In this document: one piece after another, positions 33,037 through 44,673 of the stretch
Layout of the letters: every line of letters starts with the position of its first letter
Position numbering within the stretch: the first letter of the stretch is position 1
NCBI RefSeq assembly: GCF_963678635.1
Contig: NC_087065.1
Span: 31,500,252-31,564,251 of the forward strand
DNA: 64,000 bases
DNA from: Symsagittifera roscoffensis
Taxonomy: Eukaryota > Xenacoelomorpha > Acoela > Convolutidae
Direction of reading: 5' to 3'
Notes under the pieces: generated by a model
What the model was told of the DNA's origin: nothing
The model's database searches: none
Seen by the model: the letters and a program-made list of their open reading frames with translations, nothing else
Translations under genes and position numbers: made by a program

Positions 33037-33293
33037 AAAAATTCCATTGCTTGAATGGTTTCAATAGAAAAACGAATAACATTGGCCAACCGATTTTCTT
33101 TATGAATAAACTTAACATTTTTCATTGTTTAATTGCTTGACTAGTCTGCTTAGACGAATTTGTAAAGTTTGCGAGCCAATTTTACCTCTACAGTTTTTTG
33201 ATTTAGTAAACTTCCGGGTGAGTTTTTAAGAAATTAGGTAAACATCAATTGTGGTGCTTACCGAATTTAGTTAAGGTGTTTTTAAAAACTAAT

Positions 33294-33375
33294 CGACAGA
33301 GATGGGATTCGAACCAACGCATGCAGAACGTATTGTATTTTCAGTCAAACGCCTTAACCACTCGGCCACCCTGTC
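33294..33375 (-). pseudogene. tRNA-Ser-like copy with GAA anticodon
   Basis: Acceptor, D-arm, A-box and B-box are all intact. The loop CTGAAAA places GAA (phenylalanine) in a serine scaffold, but the anticodon stem (TTTGA/TACAA) has two mismatches and the T-stem one. Pol III transcription is plausible; tRNA function is not. Confidence 0.78.
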
Positions 33376-34024
33376 TGACCAGAGGTCATCCAATGGTAAA
33401 TTGAATCGAACCAATAAAAAGTGAAGCAAAGATGCTTCGCTTCAAATAGAATATTACTTTCGCTCAAAACAAAAAACCTATCAAAGCAAGCCCTTGTTCG
33501 ATCAAAAATAGACTTGACGTCTTTGTATTTGAAATGTTATGACAAATTTAGCCTTCTAGTCCTAGAACAGGACTAGTTCCAATCGTTTTTTAGACCAACT
33601 CGTTTCGCTGAACTATCATTTTAATTTTTTCAGTTTTTTTTTCAAATTTACATTTGATTTGTTTCGCTTGAAAAACGATAATTTGTAGAGTTATCGTTTT
33701 TAATTAAGTTTTAATTATCGTTTTTAATCTAAATAAATTTTTCAATTAAAAATTAAATTAAAAAATAATCTAATTTTTTCAAAATTCCTTTGCCTGAATG
33801 GTTTCAATAGAAAAACGTATAACATTGGCCATCCGATTTTCTTCTTGAACAAAGTTGAAAACTTTTAACGTTTATTTGCTTGAATAGTCTGGTTAGACTA
33901 ATTTCAAAAAAATGCGAGCGGATTCTATCTCTAGAACTTTGTGATCTGGAAAATCGCGCTGAGTTATTAAAAAATAGGGTAAAAATCAATTGCGAATTCA
34001 GTTCAGGTGATTTTAAAAACTAAT

Positions 34025-34093
34025 CGACACAGATGAGATTCGAACCCAAGCATAAAAACGTTTTGAATTAGTAGTCCGACGTCCTAACGTGTC
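34025..34093 (-). pseudogene. tRNA-Ser-like copy, D-arm deleted
   Basis: About 12 bases of D-arm and acceptor are missing. Loop CTACTAA (ACT, nominally serine). Sister of the 32,445 copy in the 1,572-bp duplication. Confidence 0.75.
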
Positions 34094-34254
34094 TGCCCGT
34101 AGGTCAATCATTGTTAAATTGAATCGAACCAATAAAAGATTGAAGCAAAGTTGCTTCGCTTCAAATAGAGTATTTTTTTGCTCAAAACAAAAAACGTATC
34201 AAATTAAGCCATTGTTCGATCAAAAGTATGATCTTTACGTCTATGTATTTAAAA

Positions 34255-36646
34255 AGTAACTAGTGTGTACCGCACCTCCGGTGCTTCAAATTTAGAAAAT
34301 TTCAAAAAACACTAATTTTGAATGTACTCTGGCAGCAATCAATTACAGATACAGGGTTCATAATTAAAAATTTGAAAGTAATTGAGCAGTCGCAATTGGA
34401 CGCAAGATTTGCAACTTCTGAGAGTACTCTTACAGTACCCAATTACAACGTTGGGAAAATTAAATTTTGAAAAACTTCACCTCAAGTTTTCTAAATGAGA
34501 ATCATATTCGCAAACTTTGAAGATACACAACTCCAGAAATGGGATTTTCATTTTAACGACTGATTTTGTTAGAGCCTCACTACAGAGATGATAATTTCAA
34601 GTTAGGCAAAGTTTTTTTTTAAATACGTTTTCTGAAAAAAGTTAAAAACTCTAAAAAGCATCATATCTGGAAAATTACAAGGATTTGAGCAATCATACTG
34701 GAAGGCAAAATTAGCAACTACTGAGAGAACCTTGACAGAGCCTCACTACAGAGATGTTATTTCAAGTTTCACAAAATTTTTTCAATTAGTTTTTCGGAAA
34801 AAATTTGAAAAAATTCTAAAACAAATCAAACTCGAAAATTACAAGAATTCGAGCAGCACTATTCAGAGGCAAGATTCGCAATCACATGAGAGTACCCTCA
34901 CAGATTCTAATAATAGGATTGAGATCTATAAAATTTTGGAATTTTTTAACATTAAAAAAAAAAATTTTGGATAAAAATATAAAAAACGTAATATCTCGAA
35001 AACTACAAAGATTTGAGTAGTCATATTTGCCGCGAAATGCTCAACTCCTGAGAGTCCCATGCCAGAGCCTCACTACAGATATCGTATTTCAAGTTTTGCG
35101 AAATTTTTGGTAATCAAGTTTTCTGAAAATTTTTGAAAAAAAAACCTTAAAAAAATCATGTCTCGAAAACTACAAGAATTTGAGCAGCCATTTTCAGAGG
35201 CAAGAATTAGAACCCTTGAGAGTACCCTCACAGATTCCCATAACAGGACTGAGATCTTCAAAATTTTGGCTTTTTTTAACATTTAAGTTTTTTTTAAAAA
35301 CTCGGACAAAGTCATAAAAAACGCCATACCTCGAAAACTACAAGGATTTGAGCAGTCAAGTTCGGCGGTCAAATTCTGACAGAACCTGACGAGCCTCACT
35401 ACAGAGATGGTATTTCAAGTTTTGTGAATTTTCTTATATCTAATTTTTCTGATGAAAAAAATCCAAAAAAAACGTCGTATCTCGAAAACTAAAAGAAATT
35501 GAGCAGCCATAATCAGAGGCAAGATTAGCAATCCCTGAGAATACACTCACAATATCCAACAATAGGATTGAGATCTTCAATGTTTTGGAATTTTTTTTGA
35601 AATCTAAGTTTTTGAAAAAAATTTTGAAAAAATCATTGAAACCGTCATATCTCAAGTTTTGCAAAGTTTTCTGAAAAACTTTAGAAATCCTAAAAAAGAC
35701 CATATCTCGCAAATTCCAAGGATTTGAGCAGTCATAATGGGAGGCAAAAATTGCAACTCCTGAGAGAACCTTGACAGAGCCTCACTACCGAATTGGTATT
35801 TCAAGTTTCGCAAAACTTTCTATTATTGGGTCATCTGAAAAAATTTGAAAAAATCCTGAAAAAAGTTAAATCTCGAAAACTACAAGAACTTGAGCTGACA
35901 TACTCAGAGGCAAGTTTCGCAATCCCTGAGAGTACCCCCCGCATATTCCAATAACAGGATTGAGATCTGTAAAATTTTGAAGTTTTTGAACATTTTTTTT
36001 TTTAATTTTGGTTAAAATCATAAAAAACGTAATATCACGAAAACTACAAGGATTTGAGCAGTAGTTTTTGCGGCGAAATGCTTAACTCCTGAGATTACCC
36101 AGACAGAGCCTCACTACAGAGATCGTATTTCAAGTTTTGCGAAGTTTTTGATAAATAATTTTTCTGAAAAATTTTGAAAAAATCCTTAAAAAAGTCATAT
36201 CTCGAAAACTACAAGAATTTGAGCAGCCATAATCAGAGGCAAGATTAGCAACCCCTGAGGGTACCCTAACAATATCCAACAACAGGGCTGAGATTTTTAT
36301 CGTTTTGGAGTTTTTTTTGAAAAACTTTTGAAAAAGTCATTGAACCCATAATATCTCGAAAACTACGAGGATTTGAGAGGTGAGAATTAGAGGCAAGATT
36401 CACAACCCCTGAGAATACCCTGACAGCACCCAACTACAGAGTGAGATTTTCAAATTTTGAGAATCTTGTTAAAATTAAATCTTCCAGAATTTTTTGAAAT
36501 AACTCCAGAATTGCAAAAACCTGGGAAAAACCTAATGATATATTATTATTGGGTTGCTAATGTCAAATTTGATGAAACAAATATTGATTTAAGACTGGAA
36601 AATTAAAAAACCTTAACCATTGCAATATACGATATAGCTTAATCGT
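34255..36646 (-). repeat. satellite block B, copy 5 (inverted, longest)
   Basis: On the + strand it begins with the tail (GCACC-TCC-GGTGC near 34,273) and ends with the head ('gcaatatacgatatagctt' near 36,622). In between are about fourteen monomers with 'tatctcgaaaactac' cores and alternating 'gagcctcac' and 'cagattcc' types. Mirror partner of copy 3. At the head end it borders an A22 run. No gene seen. Confidence 0.85.
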
Positions 36647-36668
36647 AAAAAAAAAAAAAAAAAAAAAA
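36647..36668 (+). repeat. A22 homopolymer at the block B border
   Basis: Twenty-two A in a row between the block B head and the tRNA unit. At the other copies the same place holds a shorter T run on the array strand, so this is an expanded border tract and may slip in sequencing. Confidence 0.9.
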
Positions 36669-37211
36669 CTATCAAATCAAGGCATTGTTCGATCAAAAAT
36701 AGACTTGACTCCTATGTATTTGAAATGTAATGACTAATTTAGCACTCTAGTCCTAGAACAGGACTAGTTCAAATCAATTTTTGTCCCAAACTGTTTCGCT
36801 GAAATTTCAAGTTTTTGAAAGCAACCTGTAACAGCTTTCAAACTATCAAAAGAAGCGAAATAAAAATTTAAGGAAAACCTAACTTTGAAATGCTTCCATT
36901 GAAAAAGGTTACTTTTTGTAGAAAAACTGAGCCAAAAAAAACTTGATTTTTTTTCAAAACTCCATCGCCTGAATGGTTTCAATAGAAAAATGTAAAACAT
37001 TGACCAATCGAATTTCCTCATGAACAAAATTAAATTTTTTAAACGTTCATTTGCTTGACTAGTCTGCTAAGACTAATTTCAAAAAGTTGCGAGCCGAATA
37101 TATCTCTAGAATTTTGTGATCTGGAAATTTTTGTGGTGTGTTAGAACAAAATTAAGTAAAAATCGGTTTTTGTGCTTTCTGAATTCAGTTCAGGTGTTTT
37201 CAGAAATTAGT

Positions 37212-37292
37212 TGTCAGAGATGGGATTCGCACCCACGCATGCAGAGCGTATTGGATTGGCAGTTTAATGCCTTAACAAATCAGCCAGTTTAA
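37212..37292 (-). pseudogene. tRNA-Ser-like copy, GCC anticodon, acceptor lost
   Basis: Shares 'gccgatttgttaaggc' and the lost acceptor with 18,376 and 23,004. The T-loop is degenerate (TGCGAAT). Confidence 0.75.
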
Positions 37293-37399
37293 TACCAGAG
37301 GTCATTCGCTGGTAAATTGAATCCAACCAATAAAAACTTGAAGCAAAGATGCTTGGCTTCAAATGAAAATTTTTTGTTGCTCAAAACAAAAAAAAACGT

Positions 37400-38300
37400 A
37401 TCAAATCAAGCCATTGCTTGATCGAAAATAGAATTGACATCTTTGTAAAAAAACTGGAAATACGAGGTAAGCACTCTAGTTTAAGAACAGGACTAGTTCA
37501 AAGCGTTTTATAGACCAAGTCATTTCAGCGAAATTTCAAGTTTTTCTAAACAACCTGTTAGAGCTTTCAAACTAATAAACGAAGTGAAACAAAATTCTAG
37601 GAAAAACCTATTTTCGAGTTGCTCCCATTGAAAAAAGATAATTTTGTTGCTGAAAACTTGGGCCGCATAACTAGCCTAAAATTTTTCAAAATTTCAGTCC
37701 TTCATAAATTTCGATAAAAAAACGTATACATTGGCCATTCAAATTGGTTCAAGAAATAATCTGAATGATTGAAAATTTGGTTGCTTACCTAGTCTGCTAA
37801 TTTTTTGCGAGTCGATTTTTTATCTGAGTTTTTGTGATCTGACAACTGTCTCGATGAATTATTAACAAACTTATTAACGATCGAAAAGAACCAAAAAAAG
37901 TTTGCAGCAAAGTTTGAAATTTTGAACCAATTGTGAACCACTCTACTTTTAGTAAAGTACGAGTTCAAATCATTTGATTGACCAACTCGTTTCGCTAAAA
38001 CTTCCTGTTTTTCTAAGCAACTTAATAAAGCTTTGAAACTATGAAACAATGCAAAACAAATTTTAGGAAAAACTTCAACTTGAGTTGCTTCCATAGGAGA
38101 TAGAATTTTTTGCGGAAAAACTCTGCCAAAAAAAGAAACATTAATTTTTTCAAAGTTCTATTGCTTGAATGGTTTGTTTCAACATAAAAAAGGAAAACAT
38201 TGTCCATTCGGTTTTCTTGATGAAATAACTCTAAATTTTTCAAAGTTTGCTTGTGCGATTAGTCTGCTAAGAGAAAGAGTTGTTAACAAAATTAGGTAAA
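37400..38300 (-). repeat. diverged tRNA-less unit, mirror of 22.1-22.9 kb
   Basis: Contains the TACTTT/AAAGTA-type hairpin and the joint where upstream spacer meets 'cttattaacgatcgaaaag' without a tRNA. Another, shorter unit without tRNA follows near 38,260-38,300. Confidence 0.75.
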
Positions 38301-38352
38301 TGTCAGTTTTTGTGCTTACCTAATTCAGCTCAGGTGTTTCCAAAAAACTAAT

Positions 38353-38434
38353 CGACAGGGATGGTATTCAAACCCACGCGCCCAGAACATATTGGATTAG
38401 CATTTCAATGCCCTAACCTCTCCGCCAACCTGTA
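38353..38434 (-). pseudogene. tRNA-Ser(GCU)-like copy, 'gcggagagg' subtype
   Basis: GCT kept, anticodon stem broken (TGAAA before TGCTAATCC), acceptor 5' TACAGGT. Mirror of 15,985-16,066. Confidence 0.75.
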
Positions 38435-39065
38435 AGACCTGAATTCAATTATTGGTAATTGCAATCGAACCAATAAAAAATTTAACCAGCAAAAAATTTA
38501 TGGAATAGTTTATATTGCTCAAAACAATGTAGCGTATCAACTCTTAACAAAACCGTGCATTATTAGACTTGATGTCTATGAATTTAACCTGGAAGGCTGA
38601 AGTGGGCACTCTAGTTTTAGAACAGTACTTATTTCAGAACGTTTTATATACCAAATCAATTCGCTAAAACTTCATGTTTTTTCTAGGCGAGCTTTGAAAC
38701 TATGAAACGAATTGAGACAAAAATATAGGAAAACTTCAACCTGAATTGCTTCCATAGAAAACCGATAATTTTTGCGGGAAAGCTCGGCCAAAAACGTAAC
38801 CTCAAGTTTTCCGAAATTCCATTGCTTGAATAGTTTCAATTGGAAAACGTATAACATTGGCCATCCGATTTTCTTCTTGAAAAAACTTGTTCTTTTTCAA
38901 ATTTTGGTTGCTTGACTAATTTGCTTAGACAAACTTCAATTGTTTGCATGCCGAATCGTTCTCAAAAATTTTTGATCTAAAAATTTTTTAGTGAGTTATA
39001 AACAGATTTAGGTAAAAATCACTTTTTGTGCTCACCGAATTCAGTTGAGGTTTTTAAAAATTATT

Positions 39066-39147
39066 CGACAGAGATGGGATTCAGAGCCATGCACTCAGAC
39101 CATATTCGAACTTAAGTAAAACGGTGTAACCACTCGGCCACCCTGTC
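39066..39147 (-). pseudogene. tRNA-Ser-like copy, TAA at anticodon
   Basis: Acceptor and D-arm intact. Loop CTTAAGT gives TAA where the mirror copy at 15,268 has TTA; the stem TTTTA/TCGAA is no longer paired. T-arm damaged ('catggctctgaatccc'). Confidence 0.72.
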
Positions 39148-39244
39148 TGAGGGCAATCATTGGTTAAGTGAATAGAACCCAAAAAAAATTGAAGCAAAAT
39201 TGCTTTGCTTCAACTAGAATAGTTTTTTGCTCGAAACGAAAAAG

Positions 39245-39316
39245 CGTATCAAATCCAGCCATTATTGGATCAAAATTAGGTATCAAAATTAGCGTATCAA
39301 ATCCAGCCATTATTGT
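39245..39316 (-). repeat. short direct duplication in spacer, with deletion
   Basis: 'gtatcaaatccagccattat' occurs twice about 49 bases apart. After the second copy the unit jumps forward several hundred bases to 'gaggtttttcaaaatgctc', so the upstream hairpin is lost here. Confidence 0.75.
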
Positions 39317-39654
39317 CTGAGGTTTTTCAAAATGCTCTTGCTTGAATGGTTTCAATAGAAACATGTTTAACATTGGCCATCCGGTTTTCTTCATGAACAA
39401 AGTTAAAAGTTTTCAACGTTTGGTTGCTTGACTAGTCTGCTTTGACAAACTTCAATGGTTTGCGAGCCGATTCGTTCTCCAAAATTTTGTGATCTGACAA
39501 ATTTTTGGTAAGTTATTAACAAAATTAGGTAACATCAGTTTTTGTGCTTACCGAATTCAGTTCAGTTTTTTTTAAAAAACAAAAAACAAATCGACAGGGA
39601 TGGTCGATTAGTTTTCAATCGACAGGGATGGCCGATTTTTTTAAAAAAAATAAT

Positions 39655-39698
39655 GCTGGATTAGCAGTTCAATGCCTTGAACTCTCCGCCAACCTCTA
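39655..39698 (-). pseudogene. tRNA-Ser-like 5' half, broken after the anticodon arm
   Basis: Mirror of the broken copy at 14,525. The stray 3' remnants ('cgacagggatgg', twice, near 39,593 and 39,620) are also kept. Confidence 0.8.
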
Positions 39699-40347
39699 TG
39701 ACCAGAGGACAACGATAGGTAAATTGAACCAAACTAAAAAAAATTAAAGGAAAGTTGCTTCGCTTCAACTAGAATAATTATTAGCTCAAAACAAAAAACG
39801 TATCAAATCTAGCTATTGTCCGATCAAAACTAAACTTGACCTCAGGTATATGAAATTTATGGATGAAATGAGCTCTCTAGTCTTAGAAGAGGACTAGTGC
39901 AAATCTTTTTATAGACCAAATCTTTCGCTATAAATTCCAGTTTTTCCAAGCCACCTGTTAGAGCGTTGAAACTAGCAAACGATGCGAAACAAAAAAATAA
40001 GGAAAACCTAAATTTATATTGTTTCCGTTAAAAAACGGTAGTTGTTTGTGGAAAAACTCGGCCAAAAAAGTAACCTGAAGTTTTCAAAAATCCATGCCTT
40101 GAATGGTTTCAATAGAAAAACGTATAATATTGGCCGTCCGATTTTCTTCAGGAACAAACTTAAAATAATTCAACGTTTGGTTGCTTGATTACTCTACTTA
40201 GACAAACTTCAAGGGTTTGCGAGCCGATTCTCTACCAAATTTTTAAGATCTGACAAATTTTTTGGTGAGTTATCAACAAAATTAGGTAAATATCACTTTT
40301 TGTGCTTATGCTTACCGAATTCAGTTCAGGTGTTTTTAAAAACCAGT

Positions 40348-40428
40348 CGACAGGGATGGGATTGGGACCCAGGCAAGCAGAACATATTGAATAGCCTTTC
40401 CACGCCTTACACACTCGGGCAACATGTA
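40348..40428 (-). pseudogene. tRNA-Ser-like copy, mirror of 13,890
   Basis: Shares AGGCTAT in the loop and 'atatgttctgcttgcctggg'. Acceptor 5' TACATGT and T-loop TCCCAAT are damaged. Confidence 0.75.
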
Positions 40429-41013
40429 AGACCAGAAGTCAATCAGTCGATCATTGATAAAGTTGCTTGGCTTCAAATAGAATAGTGTTTTTGCTAAAAA
40501 AAACAAATCAAGCCATTGTTCGATCAACAATAGACTTGACATATGTGTAGAGAAAATATAAAGCTCCCTAGTCTGAGTTTTTTAGACCAAATCGTTTCGC
40601 TACAATTTCAAGTTTTTCTAAGCAACCTGTTAGAGCTTTGAAACTATCAAACGAAGCGAAATAAATAAAATATGGCAAACCTAAATTTGAATTGCTTCCG
40701 TTGAAAAACGATAATTTTTTGTAAAAAAAACTAGGCCAAACACGTATCCTGAAGTTTTTCAAAATTCCATTGCTTGAATGTTTCAATAGAAAAACGTATA
40801 GCATTGGCCAACCGATTTTCTTTATGAACAAACTGAATTTTTTCAACGTTTAATTGGTTGACTAATCTGCTTAGACGAATTCGATTAGTTTGCAAGCCAA
40901 TTCTTCTCGAAATTTTTGTGATCTGAAATTTTTTTTGGTGAGTTATCAACAAAATAGGTAAACATCATTTGTTGTGATTACCGAATTCAGATCAGGTGTT
41001 TTTAAAAACTAAT

Positions 41014-41095
41014 CGACAGAGATGAGATTCGAACCCACGTAAGCAAAACGTATGTGATTAGCAGTCATACGCCTTAACTTCTCGGCCACCTTGCC
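41014..41095 (-). pseudogene. tRNA-Ser(GCU)-like copy, mirror of 13,217
   Basis: Loop CTGCTAA, 'atcacatacgttttgctt' shared with the left-arm copies at 12,516 and 13,217. Acceptor GGCAAGG/CTCTGTC has mismatches. B-box GGTTCGAATCT. Confidence 0.78.
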
Positions 41096-41739
41096 TATTC
41101 AGAGGTAATTCATTGGTAAATTGAATCAAAAAATAAAAAAAAGAAGCAAAGATGCTTCGCTTCATTAGATTTTTTTTGCTCAAAACAAAAAAACTATCAA
41201 AACAAGCCCTTGACGGATCAAAAATAGACTTGATGTCTATGTGTTTGAAATGTACTGACGAATTCAGCTTTCTAGTCCTAGAACACGACTAGTTCAAATT
41301 GTTTTTTAGCCATAATTTTTTCGCTGAAACTTCAAATTTTGAAAAGCAACCTGTTACAGCTTTCAAACTACCAGAGGATGTGTTATAGTTTTTTTTTTAA
41401 ATTTTATTTTGATCTGTTTCCTTTTAAAAACGGTGCTTTTTTGAAAAAAAAAAACTGGGCCAAAAAAGTAACTTGAAATTTGTCAAAGTTCCATTACTTG
41501 AATGGTTTTAATAGAAAACCGTATAACAATGGCCAACCGATTTTCTTTTTGAAAAACCTAAAATTGGTCATTGTTTAATTGCTTGACTTGTCGGTTTAGA
41601 CGGATTTGAGAAGTTCGCGAGCCAATTTTATCTCCTGAGTTTTGTGGTTTAGTAAATTCTCCGGTGAGTTATTGACAAATTAGGTAAGCATCCATTGTTG
41701 TGCTTACCGATTTCAGTTCAAGTGTTTTTGAAAACAAAT

Positions 41740-41821
41740 CGACAGAGATGTGATTCAAACCCACGCAAGTAGAACGTATTGGATTAGCAGTCAAACGCCT
41801 GAACCACTCGGCCACCCTCTC
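41740..41821 (-). pseudogene. tRNA-Ser(GCU)-like copy
   Basis: Loop CTGCTAA with A37; D-arm 'gagtggttcaggcg'; acceptor GAGAGGG/CTCTGTC with one mismatch; T-loop TTTGAAT lacks C56. Confidence 0.78.
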
Positions 41822-42441
41822 TGATCAGAGAACCAATAAAAAATTCAAGCAAAGATGCTTCGCATCAAATAGAATATTTTTTTTGATCAAAACAAAAAAC
41901 CTATCAAATCACGCCCTTGTTCGATCAAAAATAGACATGACGTCAAAGTATTTGAATTGTAATGACGAACTTAGCTTTCTAGTCTTAGATCAGGACTAGT
42001 TCAAAATGTTTTTCAGCCCAAATTTTTTCGCTGAAATTTCAACTTTTCAAAAGCAACCTGTTACAGCTTTCAAACTATCAAAGGAGGCGAAACAAAATTT
42101 TGAGGAAAACTTAACTTTGAATTGCTTCCTTTGAAAAACGATATTTTTTTGTGGAAAAACTCGGCCAAAAAAACGTGAAGTTTTTCAAAATTCCATTGCT
42201 TGAATGGCTTTATTAGAAAAACGTATAACATTGGCCATCCGATTTTCTTCATGAATTAACTGAAATTTTTTAACGTTTAATTGCTTGACTAATCTACTAA
42301 GACGATTTCCAAAAGTTTGCAAGCCGATTCTTCCTCGAAATTTTTGTGATCTGATAAATTTTTTGGTGAGTTATTAACAAATAAGGTAAGCATCAATTGT
42401 TGTGCTTACCGAATTCAGTTCAGGTGTTTTTAAAAACAAAT

Positions 42442-42523
42442 CGACAGATATGTGATTCGAACCCACGCAAGCAGAGCATAGTGGATTAGCAATCAAACGC
42501 CCTAACCACTCGGCCACTCTGTC
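42442..42523 (-). pseudogene. tRNA-Ser(GCU)-like copy with intact A-box
   Basis: A-box TGGCCGAGTGG, loop TTGCTAA (GCT), B-box-like GGTTCGAATCA. The acceptor lacks only its last pair. The anticodon stem has mismatches (TTTGA/TCCAC). It is the last tRNA before the triplicated tRNA-less units. Confidence 0.72.
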
Positions 42524-42530
42524 GGACGAG

Positions 42531-44210
42531 AAAACAATAAAAAATGGAAGCAAAGATGCTTCGCTTCAATTAGAATTTTTTTTTGCTCAAAACAAAAAAC
42601 CCATCAAATCAAGCCCTTGTTCGATCAAAAATAGACTTGACGTCTAAGTATTTGAATTGTAATGACGCTTTGTAACTTAGCTTTCTAGTCTTAAATCAGG
42701 ACTAGTTCAAAATGTTTTTTAGCTCAAATTGTTTCGCTGAAACTCCATTTTTTCATAAACAACCTGTTACAACTTTCAAACTATCAAAGGAGGCGAAACA
42801 AAAATTTGAGCAAAATTTAATTTTGAATTGCTTCCTTTGAAAAACGATATTTTTTTTGGAAAAACTCGGCCAAAAAAAACATGAAGTTTTTCAAAATTCC
42901 ATTGCTTGAATGGCTTTGTTAGAAAAACGTATAATATTGGCCAACCGATTTTCTTTATGAATTAACTGAATTTTTTTAACGTTTAATTGCTTGACTAATC
43001 TGCTAAGACGATTTCCAAAAGTTTGCAAGCCGATTCTTCCTCGAAATTTTTGTGATCTGATAAATTTTTTGGTGAGTTATTAACAAATTAGGTAAGCATC
43101 AATTGTTGTGCTTACCGAATTCAGTTCAGGTGTTTTTAAAAACAAATCGACAGAAAACAATAAAAAATGGAAGCAAAGATGCTTCGCTTCAATTAGAATT
43201 TTTTTTTGCTCAAAACAAAAAACCCATCAAATCAAGCCCTTGTTCGATCAAAAATAGACTTGACGTATAAGTATTTGAATTGTAATGACGCTTTGTAACT
43301 TAGCTTTCTAGTCTTAGATCAGGACTAGTTCAAAATGTTTTTTAGCTCAAATTGTTTCGCTGAAACTCCATTTTTTCATAAACAACCTGTTACAACTTGC
43401 AAACTATCAAAGGAGGCGAAACAAAAATTTGAGCAAAATTTAATTTTGAATTGCTTCCTTTGAAAAACGATATTTTTTTTGGAAAAACTCGGCCAAAAAA
43501 AAACGTGAAGTTTTTCAAAATTCCATTGCTTGAATGGCTTTGTTAGAAAAACGTATAATATTGGCCAACCGATTTTCTTTATGAATTAACTGAATTTTTT
43601 TAACGTTTAATTGCTTGACTAATCTGCTAAGACGATTTCCAAAAGTTTGCAAGCCGATTCTTCCTCGAAATTTTTGTGATCTGATAAATTTTTTGGTGAG
43701 TTATTAACAAATTAGGTAAGCATCAATTGTTGTGCTTACCGAATTCAGTTCAGGTGTTTTTAAAAACAAATCGACAGAAAACAATAAAAAATGGAAGCAA
43801 AGATGCTTCGCTTCAATTAGAATTTTTTTTTGCTCAAAACAAAAAACCCATCAAATCAAGCCCTTGTTCGATCAAAAATAGACTTGACGTCTAAGTATTT
43901 GAATTGTAATGACGCTTTGTAACTTAGCTTTCTAGTCTTAGATCAGGACTAGTTCAAAATGTTTTTTAGCTCAAATTGTTTCGCTGAAACTCCATTTTTT
44001 CATAAACAACCTGTTTCAACTTTCAAACTATCAAAGGAGGCGAAACAAAAATTTGAGCAAAATTTAATTTTGAATTGCTTCCTTTGAAAAACGATATTTT
44101 TTTTTGGAAAAACTCGGCCAAAAAAAACGTGAAGTTTTTCAAAATTCCATTGCTTGAATGGCTTTGTTAGGAAAACGTATAACATTGGCCAACCGATTTT
44201 CTTTATGAAT
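42531..44210 (-). repeat. 623/624-bp tandem triplication of a unit lacking the tRNA
   Basis: 'aaaacaataaaaaatgg' recurs at 42,531, 43,154 and 43,778. The first two copies are complete and nearly identical; the third runs to about 44,204 and then joins another subfamily. In each joint the tRNA is missing: 'tcgacag' meets 'aaaacaataaaaaatgg' directly. Confidence 0.92.
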
Positions 44211-44389
44211 AAACCTAAGTTATTTCAATGTTTAGTTGCTTGTCTATACTGCTTAGATGAATTTCAAAAGTTTGCGAGCGAATTGTAACTCTAGAATTTT
44301 TGTGATTTAGTAAACTACCCAGTGAGTATTTAACAAATTAGGTAAACATGAATTGTTCTGCTTACCGAACTCAGTTTTTAGCAACTAAT

Positions 44390-44471
44390 CGACAGAGATG
44401 CGATTCAAACCCACGCACGCAGACTGTATTGGATGAGCAGTCCAACGCCTTAACCTTTCGGCCACCCTGTC
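44390..44471 (-). pseudogene. tRNA-Ser(GCU)-like copy, C37 subtype, 'gaaagg' D-arm
   Basis: Acceptor and anticodon stem fully paired. Loop CTGCTCA, T-loop TTTGAAT, one T-stem mismatch. Identical in sequence to 45,844-45,925. Confidence 0.8.
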
Positions 44472-44652
44472 AGAACAGCTGGAATTCGTTTGTTTATTGA
44501 ATTGAATCAATAGAAGTTTAAATCAAAGATGCTGCGCTTCAAATAGAATAATATTTTTTGCTCTAAACAAAAAAACCTACCAAATTAAACCATTGTTCGA
44601 TCAAAAATAGACTCATGTATGTGTATTTGAAATGTAATGACGAAATTAGCAC

Positions 44653-44673
44653 TCTCGTCCGAAACGAGACTAG
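44653..44673 (-). other. upstream hairpin, compensated variant
   Basis: TCTCGT and ACGAGA pair across a short loop. Both arms differ from the consensus but a 6-bp stem is kept. Confidence 0.6.

Larger units (their letters stand above)
33037..34254 (-). repeat. tandem array, second copy of a 1,572-bp duplication
   Basis: Repeats the stretch from about 31,465 with the same tRNA sub-types: 31,722 and 33,294 are 1,572 apart, 32,445 and 34,025 are 1,580 apart. It includes the 'ttaattaaaa' insert near 33,670-33,770. Confidence 0.9.
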
